From Streptomyces sp. JH34 (lineage in GTDB: Bacteria > Actinomycetota > Actinomycetes > Streptomycetales > Streptomycetaceae), in NCBI RefSeq assembly GCF_029428875.1, contig NZ_JAJSOO010000001.1:5580001-5644000 (forward strand): 64,000 bases of DNA, written 5' to 3'. Each line of letters opens with the position of its first letter. The stretch's first letter is position 1. Of the stretch, positions 25,730-36,000 are shown one piece after another. The translations under genes were made by a program, and so were the position numbers. The notes beneath the pieces were generated by a model. That model ran no database searches. It worked only from the letters and a program-made list of their open reading frames with translations, and was not told where the DNA came from.

Positions 25730-26610
25730 GCGGCATCGATCTCGCTGCGGTAGGGCATGGACGTCGAGGCCCCCGGCTTCTGCACACAGAGCGCGGCGGC
25801 ACCGGACGCCCAGGCCGCCGCCTCGGGCACGGACCGGCCCTCGCCGAGCGCCACGGCGAGCGTGCCGACGAAGGTGTCCCCGGCACCGGTCGTGTCGACG
25901 GCGGTCACCCGGGGCGCGGGGAAGAGGACCGGTTCGCCGCCCCGGACCGCGTACAGGCAGCCCTTCCGGCCGAGCGTGATCACGACCTCGGGCACCTGCC
26001 GGAGCAGGATCTGCGCCGCCGCGTGCGGTTCCGTGCACCCGGACAGCGCGGCCGCCTCGTGCTCGTTGGGGACCAGCAGGTCGACCGCGTCCAGGAGCGC
26101 GGACGGCAGCGGCTGCACGGGTGAGGGGGTGAGGATCGTCCGTACGCCGCGCGCCCTCGCCGTCCGCGCCGCCTCGGTCACGACGGCCAGCGGCAGTTCC
26201 AGCTGCAGGAGCAGCAGGCCGGCCGCCGAGACGGCCGCCTTCTCACCCGGGCCGAGCGCGGTCACCGTGCCGTTCGCGCCCGGGATCACCACGATGGCGT
26301 TGGACCCCTCGTCGTCGACGACGATGTGCGCGGTGCCGCTGGGGCCCGCCACGGTGTGCAGCAGATCGGTGTCCACTCCGGCGTGCTCCAGATTCGTGCG
26401 GAGGACCGAGCCGTACTCGTCCGTCCCGACCGCGCCGATCATCACCACCTCGCCTCCCGCGCGGGCCGCGGCGACGGCCTGGTTGGCCCCCTTGCCTCCG
26501 GGGACGGTCCGGAACTCGCGTCCGGTGACGGTCTCCCCGCGCCCTGGTGCCCGGGCGACGTAGGCGACCAGGTCCATGTTGGTGCTGCCGAGCACCGCGA
26601 TCGCTGTCAT
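25726..26610 (-). CDS. Ribokinase-family (PfkB) sugar kinase
   Basis: A 294-aa PfkB-fold kinase, most like ribokinase. Motifs: N-terminal VLGSTNMDLVAYV, the substrate loop VPGGKGANQAVAAARAG (about 37-53), and the C-terminal ATP/anion-hole DTTGAGDTFVG with the catalytic aspartate. The ATG at 26610 overlaps the preceding hydrolase stop by 4 nt. In context it may phosphorylate ribose, or a related pentose, released by the upstream ADP-ribosylglycohydrolase-family proteins. Substrate is inferred. Confidence 0.9.
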   Translation of the reverse strand: MTAIAVLGSTNMDLVAYVARAPGRGETVTGREFRTVPGGKGANQAVAAARAGGEVVMIGAVGTDEYGSVLRTNLEHAGVDTDLLHTVAGPSGTAHIVVDDEGSNAIVVIPGANGTVTALGPGEKAAVSAAGLLLLQLELPLAVVTEAARTARARGVRTILTPSPVQPLPSALLDAVDLLVPNEHEAAALSGCTEPHAAAQILLRQVPEVVITLGRKGCLYAVRGGEPVLFPAPRVTAVDTTGAGDTFVGTLAVALGEGRSVPEAAAWASGAAALCVQKPGASTSMPYRSEIDAA

Positions 26611-27974
26611 GGGCGGCGTACCTCCTGATGGGTCAGTTCCGCGAGGGTGTCGAAGCCGATGGAGTCGAAGCCGGGTACGGAGGTGGCGAGGCGGTTCTTG
26701 AGCGGGGCGGTCCAGCGGTCGGGCAGCGCGGAGGCCCGGCCGGCCAGCAGACCCGCGAGCGAACCGGCGGTCGCGCCGTTCGAGTCGGTGTCCCAGCCGC
26801 CGGACACCGCGCAGCCGATGGAGCGGCCGAAGTCCCCGTCGGCGTGGGTGAGGGCGGCCGCCAGCAGGGCCGCGTTCGGCAGGACGTGCACCCAGTGGTG
26901 GGTGGTCCCGTAGGTGTCGTGGAGCCGGTCCACGACCGTGTCGAAGTCCGGTTCGGCGCGGGCCGTACCGATGCCGAGGCGCACCGCGCGCGCGTACCGG
27001 GAACGCGGCGGCACCACCCGGAGACCGGCCGCCAGACAGCCGTGGACATCCGTCTCGCCGCCCGCGGCCTCGGCCAGGGCCGCGGCGGTGAACATCGCTC
27101 CGTACACCCCGTTGGCCGTGTGGGTCAGGACCGCGTCCCGGTGGGCCTGTTCCGCGGCGGCCCCCGGGTCGCCGGGGTGGATCCAGCCGTGCACGTCGGC
27201 CCTGATCCGGGCGCCGATCCACTCCCGGAACGGGTTGCGGTGGCGTGCGGTGTCCGGTGGCTCGATGCCGTCGAGCAGATTGCGGTAGGCGACGCGCTCC
27301 GCGGTGAAGACGCGGCCCGCGGGGAGCTCGTCGAGCCACAGCCGGGCCACGTCGCCCGTGCTGAAGCCCCGGCCGTGCCTCTGGAGCAACAGCACGTTCA
27401 ACAAGGGGTAGTTGAGGTCGTCGTCCTCGGGCATCCCGTCGATGTTCTCGGCCAGCGAGGTGGGCGCCGAGCGACGGTTCCACGGGTAGGCGGCGGCCAG
27501 GGCGTCCGGCAGCCCCCTGGCCGTGAACCAGGTGGTGAGCGGCCAGTTGCCGGTGGCGCGCGCCAGGGCGCGGATGCCGGCCAGCGGCAGCTTCTCGACC
27601 GGCTTGCCCAGCAGACAGCCGGCGGCCCTGCCCAGCCAGGCCGCGTGCAGGGCGTCGGGCCCGACGGACACCGCGGGGGTGCGCGGGGCGGGCCAGCGTG
27701 GGCAGACGGCCCGGATCCCGGACAGCTCGGTCGGCTCGTCCTGTGCCGACGGGCTCCTCAGCAGGGCGAGTTCGTCCAGGAGCTGTCCGGCGAGCGCGCG
27801 CAGCCGGCGCGGCGCGGCCGGCTCCGAGGCCCCCGCCCTCTCCGGGGCCGGTCTGCCGCCCGCGGAGAGCCACCGCTGCTCGATGTCACGCGCGTCCCGG
27901 CCGTCCTGCGCCGCCTGGCGCAGCTCGTGACCCACCAGGTCCTCCGGCTGGACCCATGTCAGGCGTACGGTCAC
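26607..27974 (-). CDS. ADP-ribosylglycohydrolase-family protein, EDDD type
   Basis: A 455-aa protein with an extra N-terminal region of about 105 residues, then the ARH fold from about residue 107. The first metal motif reads PEDDDLNYP (183-186 EDDD) instead of the canonical TDDT; the second, WDTDSN (394-399), is well conserved and followed by the expected glycine/alanine helix. Family members remove ADP-ribose or related ribosyl groups from proteins or small molecules using two magnesium ions. Start and stop overlap neighbours by 4 nt. Confidence 0.87.
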   Translation of the reverse strand: MTVRLTWVQPEDLVGHELRQAAQDGRDARDIEQRWLSAGGRPAPERAGASEPAAPRRLRALAGQLLDELALLRSPSAQDEPTELSGIRAVCPRWPAPRTPAVSVGPDALHAAWLGRAAGCLLGKPVEKLPLAGIRALARATGNWPLTTWFTARGLPDALAAAYPWNRRSAPTSLAENIDGMPEDDDLNYPLLNVLLLQRHGRGFSTGDVARLWLDELPAGRVFTAERVAYRNLLDGIEPPDTARHRNPFREWIGARIRADVHGWIHPGDPGAAAEQAHRDAVLTHTANGVYGAMFTAAALAEAAGGETDVHGCLAAGLRVVPPRSRYARAVRLGIGTARAEPDFDTVVDRLHDTYGTTHHWVHVLPNAALLAAALTHADGDFGRSIGCAVSGGWDTDSNGATAGSLAGLLAGRASALPDRWTAPLKNRLATSVPGFDSIGFDTLAELTHQEVRRP

Positions 27975-29167
27975 CGCCCGTCGCCCGTCAGCTCGGCGAA
28001 CGCCGCCTCGTGCGCGCGGCGTCGTGCCGTGTCCCGCACGAACACCTCGCGGGCGACCTCCGCCAACGCCCTTGCCGGGGCGTGGAGGTCGAGACGGCTG
28101 GCGTCGGCGACCGTCTTCACCCAGGTCCCGGGGATCGCCCGCTCGCCGTGGAGCGCACCCGCGAGGGCGCCGCTCATCGTGGCGATCGAGTCGCAGTCGC
28201 GGCCGTAGTTGACCGAGCCGAGCACCGTGCGGCGGTAGTCGCCGTCACCGACGAGCAGCATGCCGAGCGCGACCGGGAGTTCCTCGATGGAGTGCAGCCG
28301 TGAGGGCCGCCGGGCACCCAGGGAGGGTTCGCGGTAGTGCGGCCCGACCGTGTCGAAGGGGGCGACGGCGGCGCGCAGCGGCACCAGCGCCGACTCGAAG
28401 TCCGTGTGGCGGGCGGCCGCTTCGCAGACGGACTCGATCGCCGACCGGGTTCCGTCCTTGGCCACGGCCAGGGCCGCCTCGACGACGGAGACGGGGGTCG
28501 CGCCCGGGGTGCACGCGGCCGCCACGGAGGCCGCCAGGACCCCGGCCGCCTCCCGGCCGTACGAGGACTGGTGCGCGCCCGCGACGTCCAGCGCCTCCGC
28601 GTACGCGGCCTCCGGGTGGGCGGCGTTCACCAGGCCGACCGGCGCCATGTACATCGCCGCCCCGCAGTTGACGACGTTCCCCGAACCGGCCTCCCGCGGA
28701 TCGGCGTGCCCGTAGTGCAGCCGAGTGACGATCCACTTCTCGGCGAGGAAGATCCGCTGCAGAGGCAGCGCCTCGGCCTCCAGTTCCGGGATCCAGCGGG
28801 GCCGTGTCATCAGGTCCGGTACGAGATGGTCGGCGACGGAGTACGCGTCCAGGTGGCCGCGCACCGTCTCGTACACCCGGACGAGCGCATGGGTCATCAG
28901 GGTGTCGTCGGTGACGTGCCCGTCGCCCTTGTGGTACGGGGCGATGGGGCGCGCGGTGCGCCAGTCGTCGCCGTACCAGGGCCCGACGACGCCGGTCACC
29001 CGGCCGCCGTGCCGCTCGGCGATCTGCTCGGGCGTCCAGCCCTCGACCGGGCCGCCGAGCGCGTCCCCCACGGCAGCGCCGACGAGGGCTCCGGTGATCC
29101 GTTCATCCAGTGTGAGCGTCGTGGTGGGCGTACCTGCCGCGGGCCGTGCGGATGTTTTGTGTGTCAT
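27971..29167 (-). CDS. ADP-ribosylglycohydrolase-family protein, canonical
   Basis: A 398-aa ARH-fold protein with both canonical metal motifs, TDDT (86-89) in GHVTDDTLMTH and GRDCDS (322-327). It begins GALVGAAVGDALGGPVEGW, typical of the family. The most standard of the four in this operon, so probably an active dinuclear Mg hydrolase. The ATG at 29167 lies inside the end of the preceding gene (65-nt overlap); a GTG five codons earlier is an alternative. Confidence 0.9.
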   Translation of the reverse strand: MTHKTSARPAAGTPTTTLTLDERITGALVGAAVGDALGGPVEGWTPEQIAERHGGRVTGVVGPWYGDDWRTARPIAPYHKGDGHVTDDTLMTHALVRVYETVRGHLDAYSVADHLVPDLMTRPRWIPELEAEALPLQRIFLAEKWIVTRLHYGHADPREAGSGNVVNCGAAMYMAPVGLVNAAHPEAAYAEALDVAGAHQSSYGREAAGVLAASVAAACTPGATPVSVVEAALAVAKDGTRSAIESVCEAAARHTDFESALVPLRAAVAPFDTVGPHYREPSLGARRPSRLHSIEELPVALGMLLVGDGDYRRTVLGSVNYGRDCDSIATMSGALAGALHGERAIPGTWVKTVADASRLDLHAPARALAEVAREVFVRDTARRRAHEAAFAELTGDGR

Positions 29168-30440
29168 GCCGGGATTGTCCACCCGGGGTGACCGGTTCCG
29201 TGGCTGCCAGCAGCCCGGCGAGTTCGACGAGGTCCGTGCCGGCGAGCCGGGGCAGCGCGCACCCGGCCAGCGTCCGGCACGCCTCCCGCCAGCCCCCGGG
29301 TACGGACACCGCCCCGCCCAGCGCCCCGGTCAAAGCCCCGGCGAGCGCGGGGGCGGAATCGGCGACCCGGGACAGGCAGGCGGCCGCGGGGACGGCCTGG
29401 GCGAACTCGCCCCGGGCGGCGGTCGCCAGGGCGAGGGCGACCGGCACGGTCTCGGCGGCGGCGATCCCGTAGCTGTACACGTGGTCCACGATCTGGTGCT
29501 CCAGCACCGGCACGAGTGCGAAGGCCCCGGCCGCCTCGTCCGCGAAATCCCGGGCCAGCCGCACGGCGTGGACGGCGTTGCGGGCGATCTCCGTGCCGTC
29601 GGGAAGCCGGTCGAGAGCGGCGTTCACCGCCGTGTCGACGTCCGCCCCGGCGAGTGCCTCCGCGATCGCGGCGGCGACGGCGCGCGCGCCGTGCACCCCG
29701 TCACCGTCCTGGGTGTACCGGGCGTCGAACTCGGCGAGCTCGGCCGCCGACGCCGGGTCGCCGGGGTGCACGACCGCGAGCACGGCGGCCCGCACGCAGG
29801 CCGCGTCGTCGAAGTAGTGCGGATTGTCGTGGCCGGTGGCGGGCGGGCGCAGGCCCGCGGCGAGATTGCCCAGCCCGGCCCGGACGGAGATCCGGGCCCG
29901 GAGCGGCAGGACGGCGGACTCGACCTCGGGTGCCCGGGCACTCGCGGCGGCGACCTTCGCGGCCAGCGCGTTCCACGACCGGTCGATCGCGTCCCGCATG
30001 CGGTGGCCGGGGGAGAGGCCGGGTGCCTGGTCGGCGGCGGCCGCCAGCACCGTCCGGGCGGCGAACGCCGCCCACTCGGCGTCGTCGGACGGCCCGAGCC
30101 GCAGCGGTTCCGGCGGCTGGTTCAGGGCGATGGGCACGGGGAGCGTCGTCGTCGCGTTCTGCTCGGCGAAGGTGTCCAGCTCGCGGGTGAGCCGCCTCGT
30201 CCACTCAGGCATCCGCGCCGCCCGGTGCCGCGCGGCCGGCCACCCCGCGGCGTCGCCGGCGGCCAGCCCGAGCAGCAGCCCCTCGATCCGGGCCCGCCTG
30301 TCCGATGCCTCCCCGTCCCGAGCGCCGCGGCTCCCGGCGGCCGCGGACGCCGGCTCCGCCGTGATCCGGATGGCCAGGTGCGAGGCGGCCTCCGCCGCCG
30401 TGACGGGCGAGCCCTGTGGCGCGCGGCGGCCGGCGGTCAC
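29103..30440 (-). CDS. ADP-ribosylglycohydrolase-family protein, divergent metal site
   Basis: A 445-aa ARH-fold protein. The N-terminal core RIEGLLLGLAAGDAAGWP starts near residue 51. The first metal motif is SDDAEW (118-123), keeping both aspartates; the second has eroded to SRVADS (357-362), losing the first aspartate of the usual GRDxDS/T. It may bind one metal, be inactive, or act as a partner subunit. GTG 30440 is chosen because it overlaps the preceding stop by 4 nt. Its 3' end overlaps the next gene by 65 nt, the only long overlap in the operon. Confidence 0.84.
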   Translation of the reverse strand: MTAGRRAPQGSPVTAAEAASHLAIRITAEPASAAAGSRGARDGEASDRRARIEGLLLGLAAGDAAGWPAARHRAARMPEWTRRLTRELDTFAEQNATTTLPVPIALNQPPEPLRLGPSDDAEWAAFAARTVLAAAADQAPGLSPGHRMRDAIDRSWNALAAKVAAASARAPEVESAVLPLRARISVRAGLGNLAAGLRPPATGHDNPHYFDDAACVRAAVLAVVHPGDPASAAELAEFDARYTQDGDGVHGARAVAAAIAEALAGADVDTAVNAALDRLPDGTEIARNAVHAVRLARDFADEAAGAFALVPVLEHQIVDHVYSYGIAAAETVPVALALATAARGEFAQAVPAAACLSRVADSAPALAGALTGALGGAVSVPGGWREACRTLAGCALPRLAGTDLVELAGLLAATEPVTPGGQSRHDTQNIRTARGRYAHHDAHTG

Positions 30441-31639
30441 CGTGCGTCCTGCCGGACGCCGGCGGACCGGGCCCCCGCCCCGGCGCGTGCGGCGGCGGGC
30501 CACACGGAACCGGACGGCGGTGCGCCGGAGGGGGTGGCGACCGGAGGTGCGGCCTCGGACGTCTCCTGCCACGGCGCGGGCGGCGCCGCGGGCCGGCCCT
30601 CGCCCTCGTCCCGGGCGGAGGGCGTCCCATCGCGGCCCTCCCCGTCGTCCGGGGTCAGCAGTTCCGCGATGTCCAGCACGTGGTAACCGCGCATCGACGG
30701 CAGGCAGCTGCCCCGCACCGGCCCGATCGCCGCAGCCCACTCCCCGGGGATCGCCGACACCCCGTGCAGGGCGCCCGCCAGAGCGCCCGCCAGCGCGGCC
30801 GTGGTGTCGGCGTCACGGCCCATGTTCACGGCGGTGAGCACCGCGGTGCGGAAGTCGCCCCGTGCCGCCGTGAGGGCACCGAACGCCAGTCCGACCGCCT
30901 CCGGCGCCAGGTCCGTCCACGGGTAGCCGCCGATCACCACCGCCGAGCGCACCGCGCGCTCCCCGGTCAGCCGGTCCGGGTACGGACGCTGCGCGGCCGC
31001 GACGGCGCGGCGCAGCGAGCGGGCGGTCCAGGAGTCCATCGGTACGACCGAGAGCGCTGCGGCGATCACGGACGCGAGTCCGGCCCCCGCCATCGCGGCC
31101 GCCACCCCCGCCGCGACCGCCTGCCCGCCGTAGATGCCCTCGCCGTCGTGGCTGACCCGCCCGTCGACCGCCACCAGCCGGGCCGCCTCGGCGGGGCGCC
31201 CCGCGGCGAAGACCCCGAACGGTGCCGCCCGCATCGCGAGACCGTCGCTCCAGGCGTGCCGGTGCTGGGCGGAGATCGGGGCGGCGAGGCCCCGCCGCAG
31301 GTTCTCCAGGGTGCCGCGTTCGCTGAACCCGGCGCCCCGGAAGGGGCCCTCGTCCAGATCGGCGATCCAGTGGTGCCAGGCCCGTTCGACATGCGAGACG
31401 GTGAGTGCCGAGCCGTGCCTGGCCAGCAGCAGCCCGGAGAAGATCGCGTACTCGGTGTCGTCGGTCCCGGCGGGATCGTCGCTGACGAACCCCTCGATAC
31501 GGCCCCAGCGGCGACGGATCTCGGACGGGCGCATGTTCTCCGCCGGCGCCCCGAGCGCGTCCCCCACCGCGAGCCCCAGCAACGCACCCCGGGCCCGGTC
31601 ACCCGTGCTCACCGCCGGGCTGTCCGCCTTGAGCTCCAT
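30437..31639 (-). CDS. ADP-ribosylglycohydrolase-family protein, first gene of operon
   Basis: A 400-aa ARH-fold protein with canonical metal motifs TDDTEY (59-64) and GRDADT (274-279), so likely catalytic. The N-terminus GALLGLAVGDALGAPAENM matches the family. Residues after about 330 form a proline/alanine-rich tail. The ATG at 31639 has a GGGTCGACAC context without a strong ribosome-binding site. It heads seven coupled minus-strand genes and is divergent from the VIT1-family gene with about 220 nt between starts. Confidence 0.9.
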   Translation of the reverse strand: MELKADSPAVSTGDRARGALLGLAVGDALGAPAENMRPSEIRRRWGRIEGFVSDDPAGTDDTEYAIFSGLLLARHGSALTVSHVERAWHHWIADLDEGPFRGAGFSERGTLENLRRGLAAPISAQHRHAWSDGLAMRAAPFGVFAAGRPAEAARLVAVDGRVSHDGEGIYGGQAVAAGVAAAMAGAGLASVIAAALSVVPMDSWTARSLRRAVAAAQRPYPDRLTGERAVRSAVVIGGYPWTDLAPEAVGLAFGALTAARGDFRTAVLTAVNMGRDADTTAALAGALAGALHGVSAIPGEWAAAIGPVRGSCLPSMRGYHVLDIAELLTPDDGEGRDGTPSARDEGEGRPAAPPAPWQETSEAAPPVATPSGAPPSGSVWPAAARAGAGARSAGVRQDAR

Positions 31640-31860
31640 CGTGTCGACCCTTCACTCGCACCCGTGAACTTCCGGTTGTGCGAGGTTTGCCCACTCCCGT
31701 CGAAGAGAGGCGCGCATTTCCTACAAATCGGCCGCCCGGGTGAGGGGCTCAGGGCAGGTAAGTTCGGCCTTCCTTGCTGGCGGGAGGCGTTTTTCGTGCG
31801 TACTTTCGACGGTGCGGAGCGGAGGACACCACGGGCCCGTTCCCGGAAAAGGGGAGAGCT

Positions 31861-32592
31861 GTGTCCATCATCGAGACCGACGCCGTACTGCACGAGGCCC
31901 ACCGCGACAACCACACCCACCGTGACGTGAACGGCGGCTGGCTGCGGCCCGCGGTGTTCGGCGCCATGGACGGTCTCGTCTCCAACCTCGCCCTGATGAC
32001 GGGCGTCGCCGGAGGAGCGGTCTCCCAGCAGGCCATCGTCATCACCGGCCTGGCCGGGCTCGCCGCCGGTGCGTTCTCCATGGCCGCGGGGGAGTACACG
32101 TCCGTCGCCTCGCAGCGCGAGCTCGTCGAGGCCGAGCTCGACGTCGAGCGGCGTGAGCTGCGCAAACACCCCAAGGACGAGATGCGGGAGCTCGCCGCGC
32201 TCTACGAGTCCCGAGGGGTCGAGCCCGCCCTCGCCCAGGAGGTCGCCCGGCAGCTGTCCCGGGACCCCGAGCAGGCGCTCGAGATACACGCCCGCGAGGA
32301 ACTCGGCATCGACCCGGGCGACCTGCCCTCGCCTCTCGTCGCCGCCCTGTCCTCCTTCGGAGCCTTCGCGCTGGGGGCCCTGCTGCCCGTCCTGCCCTAC
32401 CTGCTCGGCGCGACCGTCATGTGGCCCGCCGTGCTGCTCGCACTGGCCGGCCTCTTCGGCTGCGGCGCGGTGGTCGCCAGGGTGACGGCGCGCACCTGGT
32501 GGTTCAGCGGACTGCGCCAGCTCGTGCTCGGCGGGGCCGCCGCGGCGATCACGTACGGGCTCGGCTCGCTGTTCGGTGTGGCAGTCGGCTGA
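31861..32592 (+). CDS. VIT1/CCC1-family metal transporter
   Basis: A 243-aa membrane protein of the VIT1 family, which moves Fe2+ or Mn2+. It has the conserved first helix MDGLVSNLALMTGVAGG, a second helix ending FSMAAGEYTSVASQRE, a cytoplasmic metal-binding helical insert rich in glutamate (about residues 85-155), and three C-terminal helices. The GTG at 31861 is preceded by GGGGAGAG. The upstream region shared with the ARH operon contains no recognisable iron-regulator box. Confidence 0.9.
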   Translation: MSIIETDAVLHEAHRDNHTHRDVNGGWLRPAVFGAMDGLVSNLALMTGVAGGAVSQQAIVITGLAGLAAGAFSMAAGEYTSVASQRELVEAELDVERRELRKHPKDEMRELAALYESRGVEPALAQEVARQLSRDPEQALEIHAREELGIDPGDLPSPLVAALSSFGAFALGALLPVLPYLLGATVMWPAVLLALAGLFGCGAVVARVTARTWWFSGLRQLVLGGAAAAITYGLGSLFGVAVG

Positions 32593-33076
32593 TCCCCGGC
32601 CGGGTTTCCGGTCCGCTCCGGGCCGCTCCGGTCCGGGGGAGTGTGCGGGGTGGGTTCCGGCCCGCCCGGCACGGCCTCCAGGGTGCCTCCGGAGGCCGCC
32701 GGGCGTCGGGACCGTGTGATGTACGTCTTGGCGCACGTCTCTGGGCGGATGGGGTGGGGCCGCCGTAAAGTGAGACGCTATACAGAGCTGCACATAAGTA
32801 GCCGTTACTCGGCGGTTTCGATTCCATGACCGCCGGGCAAGAGCCGTAGACACTCGCGGGCAACGACGCCCGCTCTCTGCGGTCTCCCCCGGACAGTGAT
32901 CCACAACGATCCGTCCGATCGTGACCCACCCGCACCACGGCTCCGTGGTGTCCGCATGTTGGAACAGCCTTTCCGCTTTTTGAGAAGCGCTCCATCATGT
33001 AACCTGCACGAAATTTCGCAGAGGGCCAGCGTCGTCCCTCGGCACAGCACATGCCACGACGACGACGGGAGAGCCG
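32593..33076. other. 484-nt intergenic region upstream of gltB
   Basis: No gene is seen on either strand. It contains a -10-like TATACA at 32779-32784 without a good -35 box, an AT-richer stretch near 32960-33020, and a 10-bp palindrome CGAAATTTCG at 33009-33018. A GGGAGAG ribosome-binding site lies just before gltB. It probably holds the gltBD promoter and leader. Confidence 0.5.
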
Positions 33077-36000
33077 ATGCGTTCCGACGCCTGGTCGCCC
33101 ATGGACGGTCGCCCCGCCCAGCAGGGGATGTACGACCCCCGTAACGAGCACGACGCCTGTGGTGTCGGGTTCGTGGCCACTCTGACCGGTGTGGCCAGCC
33201 ATGAGCTGGTCGAGCAGGCGCTGACCGTACTGCGCAACCTCGAACACCGCGGCGCCACAGGATCCGAGCCCGACTCGGGCGACGGTGCCGGCATTCTCCT
33301 CCAGGTCCCCGACGCCTTCCTCCGCGAAGAGGCCGGGTTCGAACTCCCCGAGGCCGGCTCCTACGCCGTCGGCATCGCCTTCCTGCCCGCGGAGGACTCC
33401 ACCGACGCGGTCAAGCAGATCGAGAAGATCGCCGTCGAGGAGGGCCTCGACGTCCTCGGCTGGCGCCAGGTCCCGGTCACGCCGGACATCCTCGGCAAGG
33501 GCGCCCGCGCCGTCATGCCCGAGTTCCGCCAGATCGTCGTGGCCGACGGTGTCAGCACCGGCATCGCGCTCGACCGCAAGGCCTTCGTCCTGCGCAAGCG
33601 CGCCGAGCGTGAGGCCGGGGTGTACTTCCCCTCGCTCTCCGCACGCACGATCGTCTACAAGGGCATGCTCACCACCGGGCAGCTGGAGCCGTTCTTCCCG
33701 GACCTCTCCGACCGCCGCTTCGCCACCACGGTCGCGCTGGTCCACTCGCGCTTCTCCACCAACACCTTCCCCAGCTGGCCGCTCGCCCACCCGTACCGCT
33801 TCGTCGCGCACAACGGCGAGATCAACACGGTCAAGGGCAACCGCAACTGGATGAAGGCCCGTGAGTCCCAGCTCGCCTCCAGCCTCTTCGGCGAGGCGCA
33901 GCTCGACCGCATCTTCCCCGTGTGCACCCCGGACGCCTCCGACTCCGCCTCCTTCGACGAGGTCCTGGAGCTGCTCCACCTCGGCGGACGCTCGCTGCCG
34001 CACTCGGTGCTGATGATGGTCCCCGAGGCATGGGAGAACCACGCCTCCATGGACCCGGCCCGCCGCGCCTTCTACCAGTACCACTCCACGATGATGGAGC
34101 CCTGGGACGGCCCGGCCTGCGTCACCTTCACCGACGGCGTCCAGGTCGGCGCGGTCCTCGACCGCAACGGTCTGCGCCCCGGCCGCTACTGGGTCACCGA
34201 CGACGGCCTGGTCGTCCTCTCCTCCGAGGTCGGCGTCCTGGACATCGACCCCGCCAAGGTCGTCCGCAAGGGCCGCCTCCAGCCCGGCAGGATGTTCCTC
34301 GTCGACACCGCCGAGCACCGCATCATCGAGGACGACGAGATCAAGGCGTCCCTGGCCGCCGAGAACCCGTACGAGGAGTGGCTGGAAACCGGCGAGATCG
34401 AGCTCGAGGACCTCCCCGAGCGCGAGCACATCGTCCACACCCACGCCTCGGTCACCCGCCGCCAGCAGACCTTCGGCTACACCGAGGAAGAGCTCCGCGT
34501 CCTCCTCGCCCCGATGGCCCGCACCGCCGGCGAACCCCTCGGCTCCATGGGCACCGACTCGCCGATCGCCGCGCTCTCCGAGCGCCCCCGGCTGCTCTTC
34601 GACTACTTCACCCAGCTCTTCGCCCAGGTCACCAACCCGCCGCTGGACGCCATCCGCGAGGAACTCGTCACCTCGCTGCGCTCCTCGCTGGGCACCCAGG
34701 GCAACCTCCTGGAGCCGTCCGCCGCGTCCTGTCGAAGCGTCACCCTGCCCTTCCCGGTGATCGACAACGACGAGCTGGCCAAGCTCATACACATCAACGC
34801 CGACGGCGACATGCCGGGAATGAAGGCCGCGACCCTCTCCGGCCTCTACCGCGTCAGCGGCGGCGGCGACGCCCTCGCCGCCCGGATCGAGGAGATCACC
34901 AACGAGGTCGACGCCGCCATAGAGGACGGCGCCCGCCTCATCGTCCTCTCCGACCGGCACTCCGACGCCGAGCACGCGCCGATCCCCTCGCTGCTGCTCA
35001 CCTCGGCCGTCCACCACCACCTCATCCGCACCAAGCAGCGCACCCAGGTGGGCCTGCTGGTCGAGGCCGGTGACGTCCGCGAGGTCCACCACGTCGCGCT
35101 GCTCATCGGGTACGGCGCCGCCGCCGTCAACCCGTACCTCGCGATGGAGTCCGTCGAGGACCTCGTCCGCGCCGGCACGTTCATCGAGGGCATCGAGCCC
35201 GAGCTGGCCATCCGCAACCTGATCTACGCCCTCGGCAAGGGCGTCCTGAAGGTCATGTCCAAGATGGGCATCTCGACGGTCGCGTCCTACCGCGGCGCCC
35301 AGGTCTTCGAGGCCGTCGGCCTCGACGAGGCCTTCGTCGCCCAGTACTTCAACGGCACCGCCACCAAGATCGGCGGCGCCGGACTCGACGTCGTCGCCAA
35401 GGAGGTCGCCGCCCGGCACACCAAGGCGTACCCCGCCTCCGGCATCGCGGCGTCCCACCGCGCGCTGGAGATCGGCGGCGAGTACCAGTGGCGCCGCGAG
35501 GGCGAGCCGCACCTCTTCGACCCGGAGACGGTCTTCCGCCTCCAGCACGCCACCCGCAACCGCCGGTACGACATCTTCAAGAAGTACACCGGCCGGGTCA
35601 ACGAGCAGTCCGAGCGCCTCATGACGCTCCGCGGCCTGTTCGGCTTCAAGAGCGGCCGCGAGCCGATCTCCATCGACGAGGTCGAGTCCGCCGCCGAGAT
35701 CGTCAAGCGCTTCTCCACCGGCGCCATGTCGTACGGCTCCATCTCCCAGGAGGCGCACGAGACGCTCGCCGTCGCCATGAACCAGCTGGGCGGCAAGTCC
35801 AACACCGGTGAGGGCGGCGAGGACGCCGAGCGCCTCTACGACCCGGCACGCCGCTCGGCCATCAAGCAGGTCGCCTCCGGCCGCTTCGGTGTCACCAGCG
35901 AGTACCTGGTCAACGCGGACGACATCCAGATCAAGATGGCCCAGGGCGCCAAGCCCGGCGAGGGCGGCCAGCTGCCCGGCCACAAGGTCTACCCGTGGGT

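Noticed and set aside
31741..31800. Possible iron-regulator box upstream of the VIT1-family gene
   Set aside because: A half-site resembling AGGTAAG is present, but the second half is six bases too far and does not match the inverted repeat.
33009..33018. Palindrome CGAAATTTCG in the gltB leader as an operator
   Set aside because: Only 10 bp, single copy, no known matching regulator.
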